5,667 nt of DNA from Bacteroidales bacterium (GTDB lineage: Bacteria > Bacteroidota > Bacteroidia > Bacteroidales > UBA1402), in the NCBI GenBank assembly GCA_012511135.1, contig JAAZGQ010000329.1, forward strand, positions 1 to 5,667, in the 5' to 3' direction. The translations under genes were made by a program, and so were the position numbers. The notes under the pieces are model-generated. The model did not search any database and was not told the DNA's origin. It saw only the letters and a list, made by a program, of their open reading frames with translations. Positions 1 through 5,667 of the stretch are shown piece by piece (position 1 is the stretch's first letter; the number at the start of each line of letters is the position of its first letter).

Positions 1-864
1 ACCATTGCCGAAGAAGTCAGCGGCATGCCCGGCCTGGCAACTCCCGTCAAAGAAGGCGGAATAGGATTTGATTACCGCATGGCCATGGGTATCCCCGACT
101 TCTGGATCAAACTGATCAAAGAATACAGCGACGAAGACTGGAAACCCGGAACCATATGGTGGGAACTTACCAACCGCAGAAAAGAGGAAAAAACAATCAG
201 TTACGCCGAAAGCCACGATCAGGCATTGGTCGGAGACAAAACTATTATTTTCCGCCTTATAGATGCCGATATGTACTGGCACATGAACAAGGAAGACCAA
301 CACATGGTTGTAGACCGGGGAATTGCTCTGCACAAAATGATACGCCTCATGACTGCCAGCACCATCAACGGAGGCTATCTGAACTTTATGGGTAATGAAT
401 TCGGACATCCCGAATGGATAGATTTTCCGCGTCAGTGCAACGGCTGGTCTTACAAATACGCCCGACGTCAATGGAGTCTGCTCGAAAACCAACAACTCAG
501 ATACGCCGATTTGCTGGCTTTTGACAAAGCCATGATACAGCTGCTGAAGAAAAACAGCAAGGAACTTCCCTGCCAACGATGGCTACACGATCAGGATCAG
601 ATTATGGCCTTTGAGCGAGGCCCTCTCCTCTTTGTCTTCAATTTGCATCCCTCCAGATCCTATACCGATTACGGCATCCTGGTGCAAAAAGGAAGCTACA
701 AAACCGTATTGGACAGCGATTCCAAAGAATTCGGAGGATTTGGGCTAGTAGACGATCAAATAGTACACACTACTACTCCGGCCCCGGAAAATCAGGGTTC
801 CGGACTGGAATGGATACATCTCTACTTACCCTCCAGAACAGCTTTGGTTCTGAAACTACAATAA
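1..864 (+). CDS. glgB: 1,4-alpha-glucan branching enzyme (GH13), C-terminal part, 5' end cut by window
   Basis: This is the last 287 codons of a glycogen branching enzyme, which cuts alpha-1,4 glucan chains and rejoins them as alpha-1,6 branches in the cytoplasm. The frame is open from base 1, so the gene starts outside the window. The first residues (TIAEEVSGMPG) are GH13 conserved region III. Its first Glu, at nt 10-12, matches the general acid/base of the family. ESHDQ at nt 205-222 is region IV, with the transition-state-stabilising Asp at 217-219. GYLNFMGNEFGHPEW and the following DFPR and YARRQW segments closely resemble human GBE1 from memory, so this is the eukaryote-like branching enzyme type often found in Bacteroidota rather than the E. 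coli type. The last ~100 residues fit the all-beta C-terminal domain. It ends in TAA and faces thiN tail to tail across 56 nt. The catalytic nucleophile Asp lies upstream of the window and was not seen. Confidence 0.94.
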   Translation, partial: TIAEEVSGMPGLATPVKEGGIGFDYRMAMGIPDFWIKLIKEYSDEDWKPGTIWWELTNRRKEEKTISYAESHDQALVGDKTIIFRLIDADMYWHMNKEDQHMVVDRGIALHKMIRLMTASTINGGYLNFMGNEFGHPEWIDFPRQCNGWSYKYARRQWSLLENQQLRYADLLAFDKAMIQLLKKNSKELPCQRWLHDQDQIMAFERGPLLFVFNLHPSRSYTDYGILVQKGSYKTVLDSDSKEFGGFGLVDDQIVHTTTPAPENQGSGLEWIHLYLPSRTALVLKLQ

Positions 865-886
865 AGCCTTAAGCATGTCCATGCGC

Positions 887-911
887 CCGGAAAAGCAAAT
901 CCTTAATCCGG
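887..911. terminator. Weak inverted repeat between convergent glgB and thiN
   Basis: CCGGA (887-891) and TCCGG (907-911) can form a 5-bp stem with a 15-nt loop in the 56-nt gap between the two converging genes. There is no clear T-run on either side. It could be a weak bidirectional terminator or chance. I see nothing else in this gap. Confidence 0.2.
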
Positions 912-920
912 TAAACTGAA

Positions 921-1538
921 TCAATGAGCACGATAAACCAGGACAGCTCCTTTTTCGGGCTTTACTACGAAAACAGATTCCAGGGCTTCGTTTATGCTTC
1001 CCTGCCACCAATTACTCAGCTTTCGCCTGACTAAAGGGTATTTTAAACCCTCCACACTGACTATGGTTTGTGGATCGATCGCAAACAATGAGACTTGCTG
1101 ACCGGGATAGCTGTTCATTCGCGTGAAACGACTGACCACATCAATGCGACCGTAGTCCGTCAGCATACTGATCCCCTCTATTCGCAAAGAGTAATCTGCT
1201 AATAATGAGATATTTGCTAAGGTATGATCTTCTCTGATGCCAGTGGCTCCCATAATGATAATTTCCTGAAAACCAACACGCTCACAATAGCTTACAGCCT
1301 TAGTCAAATCATTGGTTTCCTGCTCGTCAATGACCACAATCCGATCGGCAAAACGTTCTTTCAGGGACTGGCTCAGACTGTCCATATCTCCTACTACAGC
1401 AGAGGGTTCACGGCCGAATTTCAGCAGTTTTTCGGCCGCTCCGTCGCAACAAACAATATGTTCTGCCTGACGTAATATTTGCAATAACTCAGCTTTACTT
1501 GGAAAATCTCCGTTAGCCAGGATGATTGTTGTTGTCAT
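921..1538 (-). CDS. thiN: Thiamine pyrophosphokinase
   Basis: This 205-residue protein is about the usual length for thiamine pyrophosphokinase, which transfers pyrophosphate from ATP to thiamine to make TPP (EC 2.7.6.2) in the cytoplasm. The family motifs appear in order: CDGA (31-34), GDMDS (50-54), ETNDL (74-78) and GATGIREDHTLAN (97-109). These Asp-rich motifs bind ATP and Mg. The C-terminal thiamine-binding domain shows EGLKYPL (163-169) and SINEA (181-185). The ATG lies 3 nt after the receptor stop codon (TAA ATC ATG), so the two genes almost certainly share a transcript and the TPP riboswitch upstream. The start region is A-rich with no Shine-Dalgarno sequence, as is usual in Bacteroidota. 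Making TPP from imported thiamine fits its place behind a thiamine-type receptor. The frame is intact, but the amber codon in the gene before it could reduce its expression through polarity. Confidence 0.95.
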   Translation of the reverse strand: MTTTIILANGDFPSKAELLQILRQAEHIVCCDGAAEKLLKFGREPSAVVGDMDSLSQSLKERFADRIVVIDEQETNDLTKAVSYCERVGFQEIIIMGATGIREDHTLANISLLADYSLRIEGISMLTDYGRIDVVSRFTRMNSYPGQQVSLFAIDPQTIVSVEGLKYPLVRRKLSNWWQGSINEALESVFVVKPEKGAVLVYRAH

Positions 1539-1541
1539 GAT

Positions 1542-3758
1542 TTATATCTTTAAAACAAACTTCAGCATATAATGTCTGGGAGCTAATACATAATAGCCTG
1601 CTTCCCGATAGGATGTTTCTCCGCTCAAAAAAGCAGCCTCATAGCCCCAGGCGTTGCACAGTGGTTGGTTACCCAGAATATTGTTTATATAAAAACCCAA
1701 TTCAAAGTCACTGCTGCCAATAAAACTCCCCGAATATAAAGCTGAAAAATTAAACTGAGTATAGGCAGGCAAGCTAAATGCTTCGTGCTGAATATAGCTA
1801 AACTGCTGTTTTCCGGTAAATTTTCCCATCAGGCTAAGTTGCAGGGGACGGACGGGCTGATATTGAAGACGGGCGGCCGCTATGCACTGGGGAGAAAATG
1901 GCAAATCGGCTTCAGGATACAAGGTGCTGATTTGCTAATTTTCATCCAGAATCTCATTCCAGTCGGAAGCATTATCATAGGTATCGTAATACAAACTGAA
2001 ATCTTTTATCTTATTGCTGCTCAGGCTCAGGTTGGCATCCAACTGCAGCTTATCGAAGGCTTTGATCCCGGCACTGATCTCAATTCCTCTGCGGTAACTG
2101 TCAGGAACATTGCTCATAAGCTTATAGCCTACTTCGTTGAGTTTACCTGTGGGAATCAGTTGATTGTGGTATTCCATATCGTAGAGGTTCAGGGCAAACA
2201 TCCAATTTGATTTGTTGATAGAATAACCAAGTTCCACATCATACAGCCTTTCGGGCAAAACCTGGCGGCTGCCCCCTTTGACAGCATCCTTAAGATCTGC
2301 GCGGGTAGGTTCGCGATTGGCTATTCCTGCAGAAAGATAAATTTTTTGATCCTTTCCGATACGCCAGTTTATACCCATTTTGGGATTCCAGAAATGCCAT
2401 TGATGTGACTGAGTCAAATCAAGCAAGTCGTCATCGTCTATTCCCTCCAGCTCGTATGCTACATTACGGTATTGCAGGTCGGCATACAAAAAAAGTTTGT
2501 TTCTGATGGCGTACTCGGCTTTGACAAACAGATTGCCGTCTGTCTTTTCTCCAAAGTTGCGTGCCCATTCAAAATTATCAGGAATAGTGTTGTTGCGTTC
2601 CAGCCAAAGGATACGAGCATAATGAACTCCTTCGTAATACGAATACATGCCACCGCCCTGGAGTTTGAGCCCGCCTTGCTGATAATTTAAATTGAAAAGT
2701 CCGGTATAAAAGCCATTGGCCATAAATTTCCCCCGGATATGATCGCTGCGGTCGTATTCTACTCCATCTATTAACTGATTGTTCAGACCCAGAGAAGAAA
2801 ATTTTCGGCTTTGTTTATACTGTTCGTAATAGCCGTATCCGTCCGTATAATTCAGACCCGTATTCAACAAGAGTGATTCCGTCAGCTGTCGGGAATAAAA
2901 GAGCTGAATATGGTGTTGGCGATAATTGTCGCTTTCGTTGCCGTAATATAATCCTTCCCTGATGGCTCCGGCCGGATTGTAGCTAGGATCCAGAGCAATC
3001 TGTTCTTTGGAAGCTCCTTCCCAGGTGATGCCCGTATGCTGATTGCCGAAAATATAATTCAAACTCAGTTGAGCTTTAGCCCAGGATTTGCCAAGAGATC
3101 CATAGAGCGATTGATGCCGGCTCCAGCCGTTGCGCAGATAACCCTCGGAATTCAGTGCCGTATACCGAAGCTGCATCCGTAGCCCCCCGGGCAAAGCTGA
3201 AGAAGCCAGAGAGATACTTTGTTCAAACGTGCCGTAACTACCCGCTGTTGTGGAGGATTCTACGTAGTCCTGAGTTGACGGGCGTTCACTCAGCAAATTG
3301 ACCGAAGCTCCAAAGGCTCCGGTGCCGTTGGCAGAAACGCCTACCCCACGCTGAATCTGCACTGTTTGCAGGGAGCCGGTCAGATTGGGAATATTTACCC
3401 AATACACTTCCTGCGACTCGGGATTGTTCATCGGAATACCGTTCAGGCTGAAATTGATGCGGCTGGCGTCCGTTCCCCTAATCATCAGAGCGGTATTGCC
3501 TGTGGCTGTTCCATTTTCGGAAGTGTGCACCAGGGAAGGAGTCATCCAGAGGACCTGAGGCAAAGAAGAAAGCACGTTCAGAGAGCGTATCTCTGCTTTG
3601 TTCAGGTTTTGATGCGTTACAGGGGTATTTTCTCCCGCATAGGAAGCAAGTACCACTACGTCGTCCAAATCCAATTGTTTGATACTGTCAGTTGTTTCGG
3701 CTGTCGTGCCTGTGATGGCCAACATGCCCGCCGCAAGGCATAAAAAAACCCTTTTCAT
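1542..3758 (-). pseudogene. TonB-dependent outer membrane receptor, thiamine type (OMthi-like), interrupted by an in-frame amber codon
   Basis: The reading frame spans 739 codons including the final TAA. It encodes an outer membrane TonB-dependent receptor. Residues 1-20 (MKRVFLCLAAGMLAITGTTA) are a signal peptide, residues ~30-39 (DLDDVVVLAS) resemble a TonB box, and ~42-160 are the plug, with IRG (93-95), LNGIPM (105-110) and QRGVGVSANGTGAFG (136-150). The rest is a beta-barrel rich in aromatic, alternating strands. Codon 608 (1935-1937) is TAG. The frame resumes directly with QISTLYPEADLPFSP and runs about 130 residues to a normal barrel end (MLKFVLKI). The ATG at 3758 is preferred because it begins the signal peptide; the in-frame ATG at 3824 lies inside the riboswitch aptamer. 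The TPP riboswitch upstream and thiN downstream indicate thiamine, or a thiamine precursor, as cargo, as in Bacteroides OMthi. A recent nonsense mutation, a sequencing error or readthrough are all possible. As read, the 607-residue product lacks the last barrel strands. Confidence 0.88.
1935..1937 (-). other. In-frame amber (TAG) codon inside the receptor gene
   Basis: The minus strand reads GAT GAA AAT TAG CAA ATC AGC ACC TTG TAT CCT. The codons before and after the TAG are in the same frame and both sides are receptor-like, so no frameshift is involved. One base change from CAG (Gln), AAG (Lys), TAT/TAC (Tyr) or TGG (Trp) would explain it. TAG also ends the dehydrogenase at 5234-5236, so TAG reassignment in this genome has no support here. 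Confidence 0.95.
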
Positions 3759-3792
3759 GTTTTTCTGTTTTAATAGTGAAACATCAAAAGGG
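3742..3792 (-). terminator. Rho-independent-type hairpin overlapping the receptor start codon (riboswitch expression platform)
   Basis: In the minus-strand RNA, CCCUUUU (3792-3786) pairs with AAAAGGG (3755-3749). After one G-G mismatch, AUGUUU (3784-3779) pairs with AAACAU (3762-3757). The loop is 16 nt, and seven U residues follow directly (3748-3742). The 3' arm contains the AU of the start codon (3758-3756), and the U-run is read as the codons for Val-Phe-Leu of the signal peptide. The hairpin could therefore end transcription, hide the start codon, or both. Its 5' arm overlaps CACCCCU (3795-3789), a perfect complement of AGGGGUG in the aptamer, which gives a mutually exclusive antiterminator. 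The pairing is read from the sequence; the switching is inferred. Confidence 0.68.
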
Positions 3793-3943
3793 GTGCATGA
3801 GAAAGCATTTCCCGACGGTAGCATTATCTACATCCGGTCGATGGGTATAATCTCAGATCGCTCAGAGCTTGTGCTTTGTACTTGCTTTGGGTTCGTCGAC
3901 TCAAAAAACAACATAAAGAGCAAGAAGCTCCGGGAACACCCCT
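3789..3943 (-). promoter_or_regulatory. Candidate antiterminator pairing between aptamer P2 strand and terminator arm
   Basis: AGGGGUG at 3943-3937 and CACCCCU at 3795-3789 (both minus strand) are perfect 7-nt complements flanking the aptamer. The first contains the 5' strand of P2 (GGGU pairing with ACCC at 3846-3843). The second contains the 5' arm of the terminator-like hairpin. Without TPP they could pair with each other and block the hairpin. With TPP the aptamer would hold AGGGGUG and release CCCCU. This is inferred from complementarity only. Confidence 0.55.
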
Positions 3944-3950
3944 AAAAATC
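3805..3950 (-). promoter_or_regulatory. TPP riboswitch (THI element)
   Basis: The minus strand shows the THI-element parts in order: GGGGUG (3942-3937), a long variable P3 arm, the conserved CUGAGA (3856-3851), UUAUACCC, then GACCGGAU, an AUAAUG loop and CGUCGGGAAA. Helices that can be drawn are P1 (AUUUU with GAAAU), P2 (GGGU with ACCC), P3 (CGGAGCUU 3932-3925 with AAGCUCUG 3870-3863), an upper P3 stem (CUUGCU 3924-3919 with AGCAAG 3886-3881), P4 (CCG with CGG) and P5 (GUAG 3831-3828 with CUAC 3821-3818). P4 has a G-C pair where the common consensus has U-A, which preserves pairing. The element begins just after a predicted transcription start and ends about 46 nt before the receptor ATG. 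It would sense TPP, the product of the downstream ThiN, and repress receptor and thiN. Confidence 0.93.
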
Positions 3951-3955
3951 TGCGA

Positions 3956-3963
3956 CAAATGTA
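3956..3963 (-). promoter_or_regulatory. Bacteroidota-type -7 box for the riboswitch-receptor-thiN unit
   Basis: TACATTTG on the minus strand matches the Bacteroidota -7 consensus TAnnTTTG exactly. Transcription would start near 3950, right at the 5' edge of the TPP aptamer, which supports the call. No good TTTG -33 element is visible about 19 nt upstream. Confidence 0.6.
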
Positions 3964-4011
3964 CACAATATTTTTATCTGCCCCTATTTCAGGGCATATT
4001 TTAAAATTAAT

Positions 4012-4019
4012 TATCTTTG
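4012..4019 (+). promoter_or_regulatory. Bacteroidota-type -7 box for carboxynorspermidine dehydrogenase
   Basis: TATCTTTG matches TAnnTTTG and lies 23 nt before the ATG at 4043, implying a very short leader. A poor -33 candidate (TTTC, 3987-3990) sits 21 nt upstream. The box also argues against translation starting at the in-frame ATG at 3959, which lies upstream of it. The sequence before the ATG is A-rich (AAAAAAGACATC) with no Shine-Dalgarno motif. Confidence 0.55.
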
Positions 4020-4042
4020 TACACTTAATTAAAAAAGACATC

Positions 4043-5236
4043 ATGGGAAAAGTTCTTATCATTGGAGCCGGCGGAGTCGGCAGTGTAGTAGCGTACAAAG
4101 TTGCACAACATCCCGAAGTATTCACTGAAATCGTACTGGCCAGCCGTACCAAAGCAAAATGCGACAAAATTGCTGCCTTTGTGGGCAATAACCGAATACA
4201 GACCGATCAGGTGGACGCTGATTCCGTAGAGCAGCTTATTGCTCTTTTCAAAAAACACCAACCGGAACTGGTCATCAATGTCGCCCTGCCTTATCAGGAT
4301 CTCACCATCATGGATGCCTGCCTGGCCTGTGGCGTTCATTACCTGGATACAGCCAATTACGAACCCAAAGACGAAGCTCATTTTGAGTATTCCTGGCAAT
4401 GGGCCTACAGGGAACGTTTCGAAAAAGCCGGTCTGACTGCCATTCTCGGTTGCGGTTTTGATCCCGGCGTGACTGGTGTATGGACAGCCTACGCCGCCAA
4501 ACATCATTTTGACGAGATTCATTACCTGGATATAGTGGATTGCAATGCCGGAGACCATGGTAAGGCTTTTGCCACCAACTTCAATCCGGAAATCAATATT
4601 CGCGAAGTCACTCAAAAAGGCAAGTATTACGAAAACGGCCAATGGATTGAAACCGAACCCCATCAGATCCACAAAAGCCTTAATTATCCCGAAGTGGGGC
4701 CCAGAGAATCTTACCTGATTTATCACGAAGAACTCGAATCTCTGGTCAGGAATTTCCCGACAATCAAAAGGGCACGTTTCTGGATGACCTTTGGGCAGGA
4801 ATACCTCACCCACCTGCGTGTGATTCAAAACATCGGTATGGCCGGAATAGAGCCTGTTCTCTTTAAGGGTACGGAAATCATCCCCATTGAATTTCTGAAA
4901 GCCGTTTTGCCCGATCCCGGGGAACTGGGAGAAAATTATACTGGTCAGACGTCTATAGGTTGTCGTATCCGGGGCAGCAAAGAAGGCCGTGAAAGAACTT
5001 ATTATGTCTATCAAAACTGCAGCCATCAGGCAGCCTACAAAGAAACCGGTGCTCAGGGCGTCAGCTATACCACCGGCGTTCCGGCCATGTGCGGTGCCAT
5101 GATGTTTATGAAAGGCCTGTGGCGCAAAGCCGGCGTTTACAACGTGGAAGAGTTCAATCCCGATCCTTTCCTGGAGGCCTTAGCCGAAAATGGCCTGCCC
5201 TGGCATGAACTCTTTGATGTAGATCTTGAACTCTAG
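4043..5236 (+). CDS. Carboxynorspermidine dehydrogenase (saccharopine dehydrogenase family)
   Basis: This 397-residue cytoplasmic enzyme belongs to the saccharopine dehydrogenase-like family. It matches carboxynorspermidine dehydrogenase, which reductively joins aspartate semialdehyde to putrescine or diaminopropane using NADPH to give carboxyspermidine or carboxynorspermidine. The Rossmann nucleotide-binding loop GAGGVG is at 8-13, followed by ASRT (33-36). From memory, the Vibrio cholerae enzyme shares many blocks: SYLDT-like HYLDTAN (99-105), ILGCGFDPGV (134-143), NAGDHGKAFATNFNPE (168-183), FWMTFG (246-251), LPDP (289-292), SYTTGVPA (341-348) and NPDPFLE (372-378). The ATG at 4043 is chosen because the family begins with the Rossmann strand and a promoter box lies upstream. 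The decarboxylase partner (nspC) is not in the window. It is transcribed divergently from the thiamine unit. It ends in TAG and no clear terminator follows. Saccharopine dehydrogenase proper is the alternative name, but the motifs fit less well. Confidence 0.9.
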   Translation: MGKVLIIGAGGVGSVVAYKVAQHPEVFTEIVLASRTKAKCDKIAAFVGNNRIQTDQVDADSVEQLIALFKKHQPELVINVALPYQDLTIMDACLACGVHYLDTANYEPKDEAHFEYSWQWAYRERFEKAGLTAILGCGFDPGVTGVWTAYAAKHHFDEIHYLDIVDCNAGDHGKAFATNFNPEINIREVTQKGKYYENGQWIETEPHQIHKSLNYPEVGPRESYLIYHEELESLVRNFPTIKRARFWMTFGQEYLTHLRVIQNIGMAGIEPVLFKGTEIIPIEFLKAVLPDPGELGENYTGQTSIGCRIRGSKEGRERTYYVYQNCSHQAAYKETGAQGVSYTTGVPAMCGAMMFMKGLWRKAGVYNVEEFNPDPFLEALAENGLPWHELFDVDLEL

Positions 5237-5261
5237 ATGGTGTTCAAGTCGGGTGCTTCGG

Positions 5262-5339
5262 GGTTTTAGATACCGCCTCTGCTCAATTCAATTACTTCAA
5301 GGTTTTAGATACCGCCTCTGCTCAATTCAATTACTTCAA
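5262..5339. repeat. 39-bp perfect tandem duplication spanning the phosphoesterase stop codon
   Basis: Two identical 39-bp copies lie head to tail at 5262-5300 and 5301-5339, each starting GGTTTTAGATACCGCC. On the minus strand the unit is 13 codons long and includes the TAA stop, so the last codons of the phosphoesterase (NLEVIELSRGGI plus stop) are repeated again, untranslated, after the stop. The adjoining coding stretch 5340-5367 matches the unit at 20 of 28 positions and may be an older, diverged copy. Confidence 0.93.
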
Positions 5340-5667
5340 GGTTTTCGATATTTCCTGCATTCAATTCCAGGCGCATTAGCGTACGAATGGTGTGAAATCC
5401 TTGTTTGCCGGCGGCTCCCGGATTGACACATAGCATTTCGTGTTGACGGTCAAACATGACCTTGGCTATGTGGGAGTGCCCGCAAATAAACAGATTTGGT
5501 TTGAATTTTTTAATCAGAGTCAGGGCTGTTGCGTCGTAATGACCCGGATATCCGCCGATATGCGTCATTAAAACCTTGATCTGTTCAAGCTCAAAAAACA
5601 AGTAGGAGCCGTAATTATACCTTAGAGGATAACCGTCGCAATTTCCGTATACCGCTCTTAGTGGCCT
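5305..5667 (-). CDS. YfcE/MJ0936-type metallophosphoesterase, C-terminal part, 5' end cut by window
   Basis: The frame is open to the window end, so the gene starts beyond base 5667 and the visible part is 120 residues. It belongs to the small calcineurin-like phosphodiesterases that use two metal ions in the cytoplasm. Visible metal-binding motifs, in order, are VYGNCDG (GNxD motif, nt ~5634-5652), MTHIGG (the TH-containing motif) and CGHSH (the GHxH motif), followed by the family's NPGAAGKQG. The N-terminal DxH and GD motifs lie outside the window. Reading up to the window edge gives RPLRAVYGNCDG before the first internal start-like codon, so an internal start at 5601 is ruled out. The physiological substrate of these enzymes is generally unknown. 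The gene converges on the dehydrogenase with 68 nt between stops. Its C-terminal codons are part of a 39-bp tandem duplication. Confidence 0.92.
   Translation of the reverse strand, partial: RPLRAVYGNCDGYPLRYNYGSYLFFELEQIKVLMTHIGGYPGHYDATALTLIKKFKPNLFICGHSHIAKVMFDRQHEMLCVNPGAAGKQGFHTIRTLMRLELNAGNIENLEVIELSRGGI

Noticed and set aside
1542..1922. Separate small gene starting at the TTG at 1922
   Set aside because: It is in the same frame as the receptor, four codons after the amber stop, and encodes the missing C-terminal barrel strands. There is no sign of an independent start.
1935..1937. Genome-wide reassignment of TAG as a sense codon
   Set aside because: TAG ends the dehydrogenase at its expected length (5234-5236). 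The other visible genes use TAA or TGA and show no internal TAG.
1785..2210. 141-codon plus-strand open frame under the receptor
   Set aside because: It is antisense to the receptor barrel, with no motif and no promoter or start context. It is a shadow frame.
3759..3824. N-terminal extension of the receptor from the ATG at 3824
   Set aside because: That ATG is the conserved UAAUG of aptamer loop L5. The signal peptide begins at the ATG at 3758, and the extension has no secretion features.
3959..4042. 28-residue N-terminal extension of the dehydrogenase from the ATG at 3959
   Set aside because: The family starts at the Rossmann strand (MGKVLIIGAGG), and the best promoter box (4012-4019) lies inside the extension.
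4025..5026. Long 333-codon open frame on the minus strand
   Set aside because: It lies wholly antisense to the well-supported carboxynorspermidine dehydrogenase, has no recognisable domain, and is explained by that gene's codon use.
5262..5339. CRISPR-like or mobile-element repeat
   Set aside because: The two copies are directly adjacent with no spacer, and there is no further array, inverted ends or transposase.
5226..5426. Plus-strand frame through the tandem repeat giving a repetitive peptide
   Set aside because: The repetition comes from the 39-bp duplication, and the frame is antisense to the phosphoesterase C-terminus with no start signals.

Overview
The window looks like a chromosomal segment of a Bacteroidota organism, probably Bacteroidales. 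The evidence is promoters with a TAnnTTTG -7 box, A-rich start regions without a Shine-Dalgarno sequence, a eukaryote-type glycogen branching enzyme, a TonB-dependent receptor under a TPP riboswitch, and a carboxynorspermidine dehydrogenase. No mobile element, tRNA, rRNA or CRISPR array was seen.

Layout. (1) 1-864, plus strand: the 3' part of glgB, cut by the window start, with its general acid/base and transition-state-stabilising residues present. (2) 921-3950, minus strand: a thiamine uptake and activation unit. It reads promoter, TPP riboswitch, terminator-like hairpin over the start codon, TonB-dependent outer membrane receptor, then thiN (thiamine pyrophosphokinase) 3 nt further on. The receptor frame carries an in-frame amber stop at codon 608 of 739, and barrel-like sequence continues in the same frame to the expected C-terminus. 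(3) 3956-4042: a compact divergent promoter region. (4) 4043-5236, plus strand: carboxynorspermidine dehydrogenase, a step of the alternative spermidine/norspermidine route. (5) 5305-5667, minus strand: the C-terminal part of a YfcE/MJ0936-type metallophosphoesterase, cut by the window end. A 39-bp tandem duplication covers its last codons and stop.

How the genes work together: the receptor would import thiamine (or a precursor) across the outer membrane, ThiN would convert it to TPP, and TPP would switch off the leader. I can draw a specific mechanism for that switch. The 5' strand of aptamer helix P2 is a perfect 7-nt complement of a segment that otherwise forms the 5' arm of a hairpin ending in seven U residues and enclosing the AUG. 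TPP binding would free that arm to terminate transcription or hide the start. glgB, the dehydrogenase and the phosphoesterase appear to be independent neighbours.

The points most worth following up are the amber codon in an otherwise intact thiamine receptor, the terminator and antiterminator built into the receptor's first codons, and the stop-containing 39-bp tandem repeat.
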